This document shows positions 26,124 through 35,351 of a stretch of DNA of 64,000 nucleotides, piece by piece (position 1 is the stretch's first letter; each line of letters starts with the position of its first letter). The DNA is from Streptomyces sp. MMG1533 (GTDB taxonomy: Bacteria; Actinomycetota; Actinomycetes; Streptomycetales; Streptomycetaceae): contig NZ_LGDG01000237.1 in the NCBI RefSeq assembly GCF_001279775.1, positions 109,417-173,416 of the forward strand, given 5' to 3'. A model generated the notes under the pieces. It saw only the letters and a list, made by a program, of their open reading frames with translations. It was not told where the DNA came from and ran no database searches. The position numbers and the translations under genes are program-made.

Positions 26124-26958
26124 GATGCTCGTACCTCTCCATCGCGTCGCTGATCAAAGCGGCGGACTCGGGGGCTGACGGAGAGTCCGCCCTGAGCACA
26201 TCATAGGTCTGGCTGTGCCGCGCATAGACGGCTGGATCGTCGCTGAAATGGCCGCGGTCCAGCGATTCCGAGTAGACCCACTCGTGCCCCTCGGGCAGCC
26301 TGATCAGTGACATGGAGCCACTGGGCCGGAAGAGCCCGATGCGGTCGGCCGGAGCAACCTGGATGTGGATGTTGGGGTGCCGCCCGGCGTCGAGCAGGTG
26401 CGCGCACTGGTCCCGCATGATGGCCGGGCCGCCCACCATGTTGCGCAGGCAACTCTCGTCGAGGACGGCGGCGTAGAACGGCCCGCCGTCGGCCAGGAAG
26501 CGCCGCTGGCGGCTCAGTCGGGCCCTCACGCGTTCCTCCAACTCCTCGCCGCTCACGAGGCGTGAGAACAAGGCCCGCGCGTAGTCGTCCGTCTGCAACA
26601 GGCCGGGGACGACGCGCTCTTGATATTCCCTCAGCCCGGTGGTGACAGCATCCATCTCGGCCCTGCGCCGGAACCAGTCCGGATGCTCCACCTGCGGATA
26701 CCAGTCGATCCGCCCCCACAACCGCAGCAACACCCCACCCGTGCCCAGCAGTTCGTCGCACTTCTTCGCGAACGTGTCCTGCGGGACCCGCGCCCCCGCC
26801 TCGACCCGCGCCACCTGCGACCGGTCGCAGGGGATCTCCCGGGCCAGCCCCTCCTGCGTGAGCAGCGCGGCCTCGCGGAAGTGCTTGAGGACCTCGCCGA
26901 ACACGGCGGCCGTACTCGTGCTGAGCCCGGATCCCGCGTCGGCGTTGCGTCGGCTCAC
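25993..26958 (-). CDS. XRE-family regulator with DUF5753 domain
   Basis: 321 aa. Helix-turn-helix at residues ~17-70 (FREAALLTQEGLAREIPCDR), then the DUF5753 ligand-type domain with VPGLLQTDDYARAL. It partners the following DUF397 protein. GTG 26958 has GGGGGAGG upstream. Odd: the frame does not stop at the DUF397 start but runs on for ~130 nt inside it, adding a ~43-residue Arg/Gln-rich tail that is not expected in the family. Confidence 0.85.
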   Translation of the reverse strand: MSRRNADAGSGLSTSTAAVFGEVLKHFREAALLTQEGLAREIPCDRSQVARVEAGARVPQDTFAKKCDELLGTGGVLLRLWGRIDWYPQVEHPDWFRRRAEMDAVTTGLREYQERVVPGLLQTDDYARALFSRLVSGEELEERVRARLSRQRRFLADGGPFYAAVLDESCLRNMVGGPAIMRDQCAHLLDAGRHPNIHIQVAPADRIGLFRPSGSMSLIRLPEGHEWVYSESLDRGHFSDDPAVYARHSQTYDVLRADSPSAPESAALISDAMERYEHHEQPRSQRRDLDQEQSQRRQRRQLYRNSPRVPHPRPRPRQQNP

Positions 26959-27075
26959 GACTGCCTCCCCCCTCCGTGACAGTGGACCACTGGCACGCGC
27001 CAGGCGTTGATGCGGACCGTTCCCCTGGGCGACGCTCGATACACCCAGAGTTACGAAAGGTGGCGGGAGTTGCAC

Positions 27076-27708
27076 ATGCCTGAGCGGATGGAACCGGGAA
27101 CGCTCGTCTACGACCCGCAGACGCGCAAGGTCGGCGAGTACCAGGACAGGGCGGGCCCGTACGTGATGCTGCGCCCCGTCGGCGGCGGGCGGGAGTGGCA
27201 GGCGGACCCGGCGCGTATCCGTGCGGCGACCCGGGAGGAACGGCTGAGCGCGGGCGTACGGGCGGCCAACGACCGTTCCAGAGAAGGGTTCGTGACCCCG
27301 CCCCTAACGGAGGCCGACGCGGATCGGCCGCCCGTCCCGGTCCCCGGTTGCGCGACGTGCGAGGAGCTGGCGACCCGGCGGGAGGAGGCACGGGCCGCGT
27401 TCGACCCCAGCGCGGAGACGGACGCGAACGTACTGCTGAGACAGCACCGACGCCGGGAACACGGCGGGGCCCCGACCGGGCACCGGATCTTCCGGTACGT
27501 GCCGTACACGATCGTGCAGGACGCCTCCGCGCAGCCGGAGTACCAGGCGTACTGCGTGTCGGGCGACGAGGCCGACTGCGGCGCGAGTTCCGGCCCGTGC
27601 CAGGCCCCCGGCGAGGTCGAGGAGTGGCAACGCCGGCACACCCAGGAGACCTGGCACACCCGGTATCGCCGCAGCTTCGCCGACTACGCGGTGTTCGAGC
27701 GCCCGTGA
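27076..27708 (+). CDS. DUF7848-like hypothetical protein
   Basis: 210 aa. The C-terminal ~75 residues (HRIFRYVPYTIVQDASAQPE, CVSGDEADCGASSGPC, ETWHTRYRRSFADYAVFER) match the Streptomyces DUF7848 domain with conserved cysteines. The N-terminal half resembles a small beta-domain often found next to XRE/DUF397 loci. No function is known. ATG 27076 has GGGAG upstream. Divergent from the XRE gene. Confidence 0.7.
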   Translation: MPERMEPGTLVYDPQTRKVGEYQDRAGPYVMLRPVGGGREWQADPARIRAATREERLSAGVRAANDRSREGFVTPPLTEADADRPPVPVPGCATCEELATRREEARAAFDPSAETDANVLLRQHRRREHGGAPTGHRIFRYVPYTIVQDASAQPEYQAYCVSGDEADCGASSGPCQAPGEVEEWQRRHTQETWHTRYRRSFADYAVFERP

Positions 27709-27761
27709 GCCGGGACCTGCGCCGGGAGCGCGACAGCGAGACCTTCCGGCCGCGCGATACT

Positions 27762-27799
27762 GTGCTTGATATACTGGCATGAACCTGTATATCAAGCAC
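27762..27799. promoter_or_regulatory. VapBC operator
   Basis: GTGCTTGATATAC (27762-27774) and GTATATCAAGCAC (27787-27799) form a perfect 13-bp inverted repeat with a 12-nt centre, ending 14 nt before the vapB start. VapB-VapC complexes repress their own promoter at such dyads. Confidence 0.7.
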
Positions 27800-27813
27800 G
27801 CTCGGGAGGTCAC

Positions 27814-28032
27814 ATGTCCAGGACCCTGGTCGACATCGACGACGACATGCTGGCTTTCGCCCAGCAGCAGCTCGGTACCAAAACGAAGCGGGACACCATC
27901 AACCGCGCCTTGACGATAGCGGCCGCGGTCAGCGCGGACGACCGGGCACGGGCGCTGCGCTGGTTGCAGGAGAACGCGGACGACTTCCTCGACTTCGAGG
28001 CCCTTGAGGAACTGGAGCGATCAGGGCAGTGA
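27814..28032 (+). CDS. vapB: Antitoxin VapB
   Basis: 72 aa ribbon-helix-helix antitoxin: TLVDIDDDMLAFAQQQLGTK, then TKRDTINRALTIAA (the DNA-binding strand and helix), with a C-terminal acidic tail that should wrap the toxin. GGGAGG precedes ATG 27814. Its stop overlaps the vapC start by 4 nt (GTGA). Confidence 0.88.
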   Translation: MSRTLVDIDDDMLAFAQQQLGTKTKRDTINRALTIAAAVSADDRARALRWLQENADDFLDFEALEELERSGQ

Positions 28033-28439
28033 CCTACCTGGCCGACACCTCGGCGGTCTGGCGACTCCTGCGAGGGCAGATCGAAGCTCCCTGGCCCGAA
28101 CATGTCGCGCGTGGCCTGGTGGCCATCTCCCCTCCTGTCGAGGCCGAATTGATGCGCGGGGTGCGCGCGGACCGCGACTACAAACCCTTCTTCACCATGC
28201 TCGGGCAGACCTTCGGTTGGGTACCGGCGCTCGACGACGCCTGGCCGAGGATCGTCGCCGTACAGCGTGAACTGCTGAAGATCGGCCACCACCGAGGCCC
28301 ATCACCGATCGACATCCTCATCGCCCTCACCGCCGAACATCACCGTCTGACCGTCCTCCACATCGACGACGACTTCGGGGCCATCGCCAAAGTCCGCCCA
28401 GACATCCCGATGATCCGCCTGCAACCGAATGTCCGGTGA
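28029..28439 (+). CDS. vapC: Ribonuclease toxin VapC (PIN domain)
   Basis: 136 aa. PIN-domain acidic residues are visible at LADTSAVWRL (first Asp), PPVEAELMRG (Glu), SPIDILIALTAEH (Asp) and LHIDDDFGAIA (Asp). VapC toxins cut tRNA or rRNA when free of VapB. GTG 28029 is translationally coupled to vapB. Confidence 0.9.
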   Translation: MTYLADTSAVWRLLRGQIEAPWPEHVARGLVAISPPVEAELMRGVRADRDYKPFFTMLGQTFGWVPALDDAWPRIVAVQRELLKIGHHRGPSPIDILIALTAEHHRLTVLHIDDDFGAIAKVRPDIPMIRLQPNVR

Positions 28440-28445
28440 GCGCAC

Positions 28446-29213
28446 TCAGCGCAGCCGCGACGACGACAGGATCGACAGCAGGTGGGCCGGGACCATCACC
28501 CATGTGATGACGGCCAGCGCGCCAAGTGCCCAGCGGGTCGGGTCGATGCCGCCGGTCACCTCGTCGGCGACCGCCGCGACCAGCAGGACCAGCGACGCCT
28601 CGATGCCGTTCGTCACGCGGTGGATCTTGAAGGCGGCGGCGAGGCGGCGGACCGTCGCCACGCCCTGCGAGCGCGGGCGGGTCGACTCGTCGTCGACGAC
28701 GCCCAGTCCGCGCCGGGCGCGGGCCACGTCGACGAGGTCGGTCGACGCCTTCAGCAGGACGACGCCGAGGGCGGTGGCGATGCCGATCGACAGCCAGCCG
28801 CCGACGCCCGACTCGGCGGCCCGGTAGCCCGCCCCCGCGAGCAGGGCCGCGTCGGCCAGATAGGCGCCGAGCCGGTCGACGTATATGCCGGACGCGCTGT
28901 TCTGGCCCTTCCAGCGGGCGACCTCACCGTCCACGCAGTCGAAGAGGAGGAACAACTGCATGAGGACGACGGCCAGTACGGCACCCGTCAGGCCCGGGAT
29001 CATCAGCGCGGCCCCGGAGGCCATCCCGCACACGACCATCGTCCAGGTCAGCTGGTCGGGGGTGACCGGCGTGCGCACCAGCTGCCGGGTGAACCGCAGC
29101 GAGATGCGCCGCATGTACAGCCGGCCCGCCCAGTGTTCCCCGTTGCGGCTCGCCAGCTTGGCCTGCGGCTGGCAGACCTCCCGCAGCTCCTCCAGAACCG
29201 GAGCAGCAACCAT
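28446..29213 (-). CDS. CDP-alcohol phosphatidyltransferase family protein
   Basis: 255 aa, about six membrane helices. The family motif D-x2-D-G-x2-A-R-x8-G-x3-D is present as DCVDGEVARWKGQNSASG then IYVD, but the usual fourth Asp four residues later is Ala (DRLGA). ATG 29213 has GGGAGGAA upstream. The family joins a CDP-lipid to an alcohol or phosphoinositol at the membrane; without the fourth Asp the activity is uncertain. Confidence 0.85.
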   Translation of the reverse strand: MVAAPVLEELREVCQPQAKLASRNGEHWAGRLYMRRISLRFTRQLVRTPVTPDQLTWTMVVCGMASGAALMIPGLTGAVLAVVLMQLFLLFDCVDGEVARWKGQNSASGIYVDRLGAYLADAALLAGAGYRAAESGVGGWLSIGIATALGVVLLKASTDLVDVARARRGLGVVDDESTRPRSQGVATVRRLAAAFKIHRVTNGIEASLVLLVAAVADEVTGGIDPTRWALGALAVITWVMVPAHLLSILSSSRLR

Positions 29214-29380
29214 GACCGTTCCTCCCACGCCAGGGGCTCAACTCCCGCCGACGCGGCGGTGATCGGCACAGGTTACCTGCCCGCCTGCTGGACAGATGAC
29301 GGCGGATTTTGACACGGTGAAGCACACCGGCCCGTATTCGAACACGTGGTCGATGAAACCGGACATCCGGGAGGCCAGCC

Positions 29381-30280
29381 GTGTCCCTCGCCTTCTACGC
29401 CACGCACGCCCCGTTCTCCGACCCCGGCGATCTCGCCCACGTCTATGCCGACTTGCCGCGCGACCCCGCCCAACTCGCCCGCATCGCCCGGGACTTGCTG
29501 ATCCACCGCGTGGAGGGCGACCTGTTCGGCCACACCCACCCGGTCGACCGTCTGCACAACGACGCCGAGACCCGCTACATCGACGACATCCTGCGCATCC
29601 TCGTGGAGCGGAACGACGCCCCGCTGCACCGGCGGCGCGAGCCCCAGGACCGCTTCGTCGGGACCTGCCGGGACTTCTCGCTGCTGCACTGCTCGTTCCT
29701 GCGCCACTTCGGCGTCCCGGCCCGCATCCGGATCGGCTTCGCCGACTACTGGGGGTCCAACGGCTTCCATGGCGACCACGTCGTCACCGAGTACTGGGAC
29801 GAGGAACGCGGCTGGTTGTTCGCCGACGCCCAGCTCGCCGACCCCTTCGTCACCGCCCACTGGAAGGTGGACTTCGACCCGATGGACGTCCCGCGCGACC
29901 GTTTCGTCGTCGCGGGCGAGGCCTGGCAGGCGATCCGTGAACGCGGGGCCGACGAGAAGACCTTCGGGCTGCACCCGCCGTCGGAAGGGCCGTTCTGGGG
30001 CGAGCGGTACGTGGCCGGCAGCATCCGGCTCGACCTCGCCGCGCTCAACAGGGTGGAGACGCTGCTGTGGGACGTATGGGGCGAGGACGAGGGCAAGCCC
30101 GGGCAGCCGCTGCCGGAGTCGTCCCGTGACTTCTACGACCGTGTCGCCCCCGTCGTCTGCGGCGAGGTGTCCTTCGAGGCGGCGCAGCAACTGTTCGCGG
30201 AGGACGACGTCCTGCGCACCCCGCGGACGGTGACGTGCTACGCACCCTTCAACGGACCGAGCCGGGTCACCCTCCGCTGA
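29381..30280 (+). CDS. Transglutaminase-like domain protein
   Basis: 299 aa cytosolic protein with a complete Cys-His-Asp triad: VGTCRDFSLLHCSFL (Cys), GDHVVTEYWDE (His) and LFADAQLADP (Asp). No signal peptide. Such bacterial proteins may be proteases or transamidases; the substrate is unknown. GTG 29381 has GGGAGG at good spacing. It converges with the PucR gene (8-nt gap). Confidence 0.85.
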   Translation: MSLAFYATHAPFSDPGDLAHVYADLPRDPAQLARIARDLLIHRVEGDLFGHTHPVDRLHNDAETRYIDDILRILVERNDAPLHRRREPQDRFVGTCRDFSLLHCSFLRHFGVPARIRIGFADYWGSNGFHGDHVVTEYWDEERGWLFADAQLADPFVTAHWKVDFDPMDVPRDRFVVAGEAWQAIRERGADEKTFGLHPPSEGPFWGERYVAGSIRLDLAALNRVETLLWDVWGEDEGKPGQPLPESSRDFYDRVAPVVCGEVSFEAAQQLFAEDDVLRTPRTVTCYAPFNGPSRVTLR

Positions 30281-30288
30281 CGCCGAGG

Positions 30289-31548
30289 TCAGGCCACCGT
30301 CCGCAACCGCACCCCCGCCGACTGCCCCATCCCCCGCACCAACCGGTGCGCACACGCCGCCGTCAACAGCTCCCCCAGCAGGTCCGGGTCGCCGATCTCC
30401 AGGCCGAGGAGGGACTCGATCCGCTCCAGCCGCTGGTAGAGCGACTGCCGGCCGATGTGGAGCAGCGCGGCCGTGCGCGTCGGGGAGCAGCCGTGCCGCA
30501 GGTGGACCTCCAGGGTGCGGACGAGGTCGCTGGGGTGGGCCGCCTCCCAGGCCAGCAGCGGGCCCAAGGCGTGCTGGACCAGCCCGGCGAGCCGCTCCCG
30601 GTTGGCGTCCACGCCGCCCCGGGTCAGCTCCCGTTCCAGGGCCAGCGCGCGCGAGGACGTCACCAGCGGGCCGTCCGGCACGCCCGGTTCGGCGGCCGGC
30701 ACGGTCAGCGCGAGCTCCAGCGTCGTACGGGCCGCACGCAGCGTGTCGCTCCAGCGCAGCCAGCCTCCGCCGACGGCGACGGCGTGCCCGACGGCGACCG
30801 TGAGGCCGGGCTCGGCGGCCGTACGGAAGGCGTCCTGGACGGCGCGCACCGGGTCACCGATGCGTGAGCCGGGCAGCGACAGCAGCGCCAGCACGTCCCC
30901 CGGGAACGCCGCCCGCAGCACCCCCGCCCCGCCGAGCAGCCGTACCGCACGGTCCACCGTGCTCACGTCCCGCGTGCCGTGCAGGGACACCCCGAGCAGG
31001 CGGGCCCCGGGGCCCGGGTGGAACCCCGCCAGCGCCGCCCGCGCCTCCACCTCCGGCTGGTTCAGCGCCGCCCGGTCCGCCAGATCCGCCAGCAGGGCCG
31101 CCGTGTGGTCGTCGCCCCACGGCCGTACGACGGACCGCCCCGACAGGCCCCGGGCCACGATCGCCCGGTTGGCGGCCTCCGTGATCCGCACGAAGGGCAC
31201 GACCCGGTGCAGGGCCACCAGCGGCAGCCCCAGCCGGCGGGCCTCGTCGGTCACCTCGTCCGGCATCGACGGCAGCGACCGCCCGACCTCCACCGCCAGC
31301 CCGGCCGCGTCCCGTGCCGCCAGCTCCCGCACGTACCGCCGCCGGACCTCCTCGTCGGCGTCCGTCAGCCCGAAGCCGTTCGTCAGCAGCAGCTCCCCGC
31401 CGTCCAGGAAGTTCGCGCCCTCGTACACCTCGCTGGAGTGCACCCAGCGGACGGGACGGTCCAAGGAACCCTCGCCCGCCAGGAGCCGGGGTTCGGCGGC
31501 CCGCACCGGGTCCAGCTCCAGGACTTCACGGAGGGTGAGTGCGGGCAC
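30289..31548 (-). CDS. PucR-family transcriptional regulator
   Basis: 419 aa. The N-terminal PucR domain (LTLREVLELDPVRAAEPRLL, residues ~3-125), a GGDEF-like middle part and the C-terminal helix-turn-helix (HLRHGCSPTRTAALLHIGRQ, SLYQRLERIE) are all present. PucR proteins control purine breakdown and related nitrogen use. GTG 31548 has GGAGG 6 nt upstream. It is divergent from a nucleoside deaminase and an oxygenase, its likely targets. Confidence 0.9.
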   Translation of the reverse strand: MPALTLREVLELDPVRAAEPRLLAGEGSLDRPVRWVHSSEVYEGANFLDGGELLLTNGFGLTDADEEVRRRYVRELAARDAAGLAVEVGRSLPSMPDEVTDEARRLGLPLVALHRVVPFVRITEAANRAIVARGLSGRSVVRPWGDDHTAALLADLADRAALNQPEVEARAALAGFHPGPGARLLGVSLHGTRDVSTVDRAVRLLGGAGVLRAAFPGDVLALLSLPGSRIGDPVRAVQDAFRTAAEPGLTVAVGHAVAVGGGWLRWSDTLRAARTTLELALTVPAAEPGVPDGPLVTSSRALALERELTRGGVDANRERLAGLVQHALGPLLAWEAAHPSDLVRTLEVHLRHGCSPTRTAALLHIGRQSLYQRLERIESLLGLEIGDPDLLGELLTAACAHRLVRGMGQSAGVRLRTVA

Positions 31549-31647
31549 GGGAACCTCCAGGGCGCTGACAGTTCGTCCGGCTGCGGGATGCCCGGAGAGT
31601 ACTTTCCGCACGTTGCCCTCGTGTTTCCGCCACAGGAGAGTGAAGTC

Positions 31648-32106
31648 ATGGACCTTATGGATCAGGCGACGGCACGTATCTGGCTCGCCACCGCCGTCGA
31701 GGAGGCCCGCGCCGGGCTCGCCGAGGGCGGCATCCCGATCGGCGCCGCCCTCTACGGCGCCGACGGCACCCTCCTCGGCCGCGGCCACAACCTCCGCGTC
31801 CAGGACGACGACCCCTCCATGCACGCGGAGACGGCCGCCTTCCGGGCGGCGGGACGGCAGCGGACGTACCGCGGTACGACGATGGTGACCACCCTCTCCC
31901 CGTGCTGGTACTGCTCCGGCCTGGTCCGCCAGTTCGGCATCTCACGGGTCGTCGTCGGCGAGGCGGCCACCTTCCACGGCGGCCACGACTGGCTGGCGGA
32001 GCACGGCGTTCAGATCGTGCTCCTCGACGACCCCGAGTGCGTCGAGATGATGCGCGACTTCATCGAGAACAACCCGGCACTGTGGAACGAGGACATTGGT
32101 GAGTGA
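31648..32106 (+). CDS. Nucleoside/cytosine deaminase-fold enzyme
   Basis: 152 aa. Zinc ligands and proton shuttle: SMHAETAAF (His and Glu) and LSPCWYCSGL (C-x2-C). The layout is close to fungal cytosine deaminase and bacterial guanine deaminases, with C-terminal DFIENNPALWNEDI. It would hydrolyse an amino group from a free base. ATG 31648 has AGGAGAG upstream. Its end overlaps the oxygenase gene by 8 nt. Confidence 0.88.
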   Translation: MDLMDQATARIWLATAVEEARAGLAEGGIPIGAALYGADGTLLGRGHNLRVQDDDPSMHAETAAFRAAGRQRTYRGTTMVTTLSPCWYCSGLVRQFGISRVVVGEAATFHGGHDWLAEHGVQIVLLDDPECVEMMRDFIENNPALWNEDIGE

Positions 32107-33085
32107 CAGCCCCGCCCCCCGTATCCCGACCATCGACCTGAGGCCCTGGATCGACGGCGACCCCGACACCCGCGCCGAGATCGCCCGCACCGTCGACGAC
32201 GCCCTCCAGACCGCCGGATTCCTGCTGGTCACCGGGCACGGGGTCGACCCGGCCCTGCGCTCGGGCATCAGGGAGGCCGCGCGGACGTTCTTCAGGCTCC
32301 CCGTCGACGTCAAGCAGCCGTACACGGCGAAGGTCGGCGGACGCGGCTGGCTCGGGCCGGGCGCGGAGGCCAACGGCTATTCGGAGGGTACGCAGACCCC
32401 GCCGGACCTGAAGGAGTCGCTGACGTTCGCGACGCACGAGCACTTCGAGGATCCCGTGGTCGACGCGGAGTGGGCGGCACCGAACGTCTGGCCCGCCCAG
32501 GTGCCGGAACTCCGGGAACTCTGCGAGGAGTACCTGGCGCGGATGGCCGACCTGGAGAAGGAGCTGCTGTCCCTGCTCGGCGAGGCGCTCGGGCTCGACG
32601 CCGACTTCTTCTCGAAGCACATGGACCATCCGACGTACGGCTTCAACATCAACTGGTACCCGGGGACGGAGGTCGTCGGGGAGCCTCAGCCGGGCCAGTT
32701 CCGGATCGGCCCGCACACCGACTTCGGGACGGTGACCATCCTCGACCGGCAGGCCGGCAAGGGCGGGCTGCAGGTGTACACGGACCCTGCGGACGGGGGT
32801 GTCGGCTGGGAGGACGCGCCCTTCGACCCGGACGCCTTCACCATCAACATCGGTGACCTGATGGCACGTTGGACGGGCGACCGCTGGCGTTCGGGACGGC
32901 ACCGCGTGCTGCCGCCGCCGGCCGACGCGCCCGCCGAGGAGCTGATGTCCCTCGTCTACTTCGGCGAGTGCACGCCGGGCACGCTGGTGGAGTCGCTGCC
33001 GGCGCCGGTGGGGCGGGTCGCGTACGAGCCCGTCGACTCGCACACGTACCTGCGGGCGAAGCTGGACTCGATCACCGTGGCCTGA
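32099..33085 (+). CDS. Isopenicillin-N-synthase-like Fe(II)/2OG oxygenase
   Basis: 328 aa. The N-terminal DIOX_N domain begins IPTIDLRPWIDG. Iron ligands are GPHTDFGTVT (H-x-D) and SGRHRVLPPP (distal His). It would use Fe(II) and 2-oxoglutarate to oxidise a small molecule. GTG 32099 (GAGGA upstream) is inside the end of the deaminase gene, so the two form one coupled operon under probable PucR control. Substrate may be a nucleobase (inference). Confidence 0.88.
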   Translation: MSDSPAPRIPTIDLRPWIDGDPDTRAEIARTVDDALQTAGFLLVTGHGVDPALRSGIREAARTFFRLPVDVKQPYTAKVGGRGWLGPGAEANGYSEGTQTPPDLKESLTFATHEHFEDPVVDAEWAAPNVWPAQVPELRELCEEYLARMADLEKELLSLLGEALGLDADFFSKHMDHPTYGFNINWYPGTEVVGEPQPGQFRIGPHTDFGTVTILDRQAGKGGLQVYTDPADGGVGWEDAPFDPDAFTINIGDLMARWTGDRWRSGRHRVLPPPADAPAEELMSLVYFGECTPGTLVESLPAPVGRVAYEPVDSHTYLRAKLDSITVA

Positions 33086-33207
33086 ACCGTGGACCGCATC
33101 GGAAAAGCGCGTCGAGAGTTTCGTAACGCAACGGACACCACGGGGTCTGGCCCGCACCAACTCCCCCTCCTTACTCTGATGTTGGAGTCTCTGGGGGGAG
33201 AGATGCG

Positions 33208-35313
33208 GTGGGCAGACCGTTGCACGGGCGCGGGGCGCTGTTCGACACCGATCCGGCCGGTCTTGCTTCGCGGCTCGTGGGCCTGCGTCCGCACCAGCAC
33301 CGGGCCACCGCCGTCGAGCATCCCAACGAGCTGCCCTTCGTGCTGCTCACCGGCGGGCGGGGGCTCGGCAAGAGTGCGGTGCTCGGCGAGTTGCGGGACG
33401 CCTACAAGGGGCACACGCCGGTCGCGTTGATCGACTGCGAGGACGTCCAGTTCGCGAGGCCGACCGGCGGGCGGCCGCTTGAGGCCTGGTCGCCGGTGTC
33501 GCAGGCGCTGCTGGGGGTCGCCGAGCAGCTGGCCGAGCCGGTGACCGGTGCCGGGCGGATCACTTTCCCGCGGCTGATGTCGGGCCTCGTCGCGGTCGCG
33601 GCGGGCGGCTGGGACGACGCGGACTCCGAGCGGATCCGGCGCGAGGTGGAGCGGATCCTGCTGCTGAACGAGGGCGGGTCGTGGATCGCCGGGTTCGCGG
33701 GGCGGATGGCGGGCCGGGTCACCGCCAACGTCGTCGCGGCGGTGAGCGGCACCGGCCCGCTCGTCGCGTCGGCGATCGAGGCGACCCTGGAGTCCTTCTC
33801 CGACAGTTTCGTGAACCGGCGCCAGCAGCGGGCCTCCGCCTGGTGGCGCGCCTACCCGAACGCGGGCGCCGACGCCCGCCGCGGTCTGATGCTGCTGTCC
33901 GGGCACTTCCGGGCCGGCGGCACATCACGGGAGCACGCCGAGCGCCATCTCGTACGGGCGCTGCTCGCCGACCTGACCGACGCGTACGCGGGCGTGCTGC
34001 CGCGGATGCAGCGGCTGGGGCGGCCCGTCGTACTCATCGACAACGCGCAGCAGGCTCCCGGGCCCGGACTGGCGGACGCCATACTGCGCGACCGCGCCGA
34101 CGGGATCGCCGACCAGGTCGTGTTCGTCGGCGGCCTGCGCGGCGCAGACCGTCCCGCCCTGCGCAACGCCGTACGGCGGACCCTGGCGGAGGTCGCGCGG
34201 CGCAGCGACTGGGCGCCGGACCCGGCGGCCCCGTCCTCCCGTGCGCTGCTGGTGGCGCTGGCGCCGCTCAGCCCCGACGACACCCTGCACCTGGTGGGCG
34301 CCGCCTGCGCTCAGACCCCGGCGCCACCCCAACTGCCTTACGCCACCCACCGGTTGACCGGCGGCAACCCGCTGGGGATCGTCCGGCTCGCCGACTCCGC
34401 CGCGCAGAACCTGCCGGGTGCCGCCTCCCTCGGGGAGCTGCTGACCGCGGACGTACGGCTGCACGACGACCATGACGGGCGGCCCACCTACCTCGAACTC
34501 CTCGACCGGCTGGTGCCCGCCGACCGCCTGGACGAACTGACCGTGCTGGCCGCCGCCCACGACCACGACTCGGCCTGCGCGCTCGCCGAGGCACTCCTCC
34601 CGGACGACTTCGGTCCGGCGGACGTGCGGGCGCTGGAGACCCGGCTCGTGGCGGAGGGGCTGCCGCAGGTGCCGGGCCGGTTCGTCGGGGACTCCTTCGT
34701 ACGGACCCTGCTGTTGCTGCGGCTGCACCACCGGGACGCGGACCACGGTCAGTGGCGGCTGGCGCACGAGACGCTCATCCGCCACTACGCGCACTCGGCC
34801 GACGACGAGGATCCGGCCCGCGCCCGCTACCGGCTGCACCACGAACTCGCCCTGGGCGGCGCGGAGTCGGCGGTGGAGTACCTGCGCGACGCCTTCCCCG
34901 CCCTGGACATCCGCATCTGGCTGCGGTCGCTGCGGTTCATCGCGTCGGCGCCCTACTTCCACGCGCACGACGCCGAGGGCCACGACTTCGCGGGGCGGGA
35001 CGACCGGCGGGCGGCCATCGCGCTCGGGCGCACGGACGCCGTGCAAGTCGTGCCGGAGGGCGCGGACGCCGTACTGCACCTGCGCATACGGCGACTGCTG
35101 CACGCCGTGTGGCAGCTGACCGACCCGCTCGCGCTGCCCGACCCGAAGGTGTGCGACCGGCTGCGGTTCGAACTGGAGCAGCTGTCCAACCTGCGGCCCG
35201 CGGGCAACGCGCTGCTGTGGCGGGCCTCGCGGGACTGGCCCGAGGACGCGCTCGCCGGGCGGGCGTTGCGCGTCCCGGACGACGACGAGGACGAACCGGA
35301 CGGGGATGCCTGA
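33208..35313 (+). CDS. P-loop NTPase, AAA/STAND-like
   Basis: 701 aa. Walker A LLTGGRGLGKSAVLGEL is at residues ~46-62 and a Walker-B-like VVLIDNAQQAPG at ~270; LAPLSPDDTLHLV and LTGGNPLGIVRLA are typical of STAND/AAA sensor helices. The C-terminal ~250 residues are helical with no named domain. GTG 33208 has GGGGGGAG upstream. It is linked by a 12-codon ORF to a periplasmic-binding-like protein. The role is unknown; signalling or stress sensing is possible. Confidence 0.75.
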   Translation: MGRPLHGRGALFDTDPAGLASRLVGLRPHQHRATAVEHPNELPFVLLTGGRGLGKSAVLGELRDAYKGHTPVALIDCEDVQFARPTGGRPLEAWSPVSQALLGVAEQLAEPVTGAGRITFPRLMSGLVAVAAGGWDDADSERIRREVERILLLNEGGSWIAGFAGRMAGRVTANVVAAVSGTGPLVASAIEATLESFSDSFVNRRQQRASAWWRAYPNAGADARRGLMLLSGHFRAGGTSREHAERHLVRALLADLTDAYAGVLPRMQRLGRPVVLIDNAQQAPGPGLADAILRDRADGIADQVVFVGGLRGADRPALRNAVRRTLAEVARRSDWAPDPAAPSSRALLVALAPLSPDDTLHLVGAACAQTPAPPQLPYATHRLTGGNPLGIVRLADSAAQNLPGAASLGELLTADVRLHDDHDGRPTYLELLDRLVPADRLDELTVLAAAHDHDSACALAEALLPDDFGPADVRALETRLVAEGLPQVPGRFVGDSFVRTLLLLRLHHRDADHGQWRLAHETLIRHYAHSADDEDPARARYRLHHELALGGAESAVEYLRDAFPALDIRIWLRSLRFIASAPYFHAHDAEGHDFAGRDDRRAAIALGRTDAVQVVPEGADAVLHLRIRRLLHAVWQLTDPLALPDPKVCDRLRFELEQLSNLRPAGNALLWRASRDWPEDALAGRALRVPDDDEDEPDGDA

Positions 35314-35351
35314 TGGGTCGCAGAGGCCGCACAGGCCACGGGGAGGCGTGA
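35313..35351 (+). CDS. Possible 12-codon coupling peptide
   Basis: ATG 35313 to TGA 35351 encodes MGRRGRTGHGEA. Both ends share a base with a neighbour: TGATG with the NTPase stop and TGATG with the next start. The ribosome site of the next gene (GGGGAGG) lies inside it. It may only be a leader that passes ribosomes along. Confidence 0.3.
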   Translation: MGRRGRTGHGEA

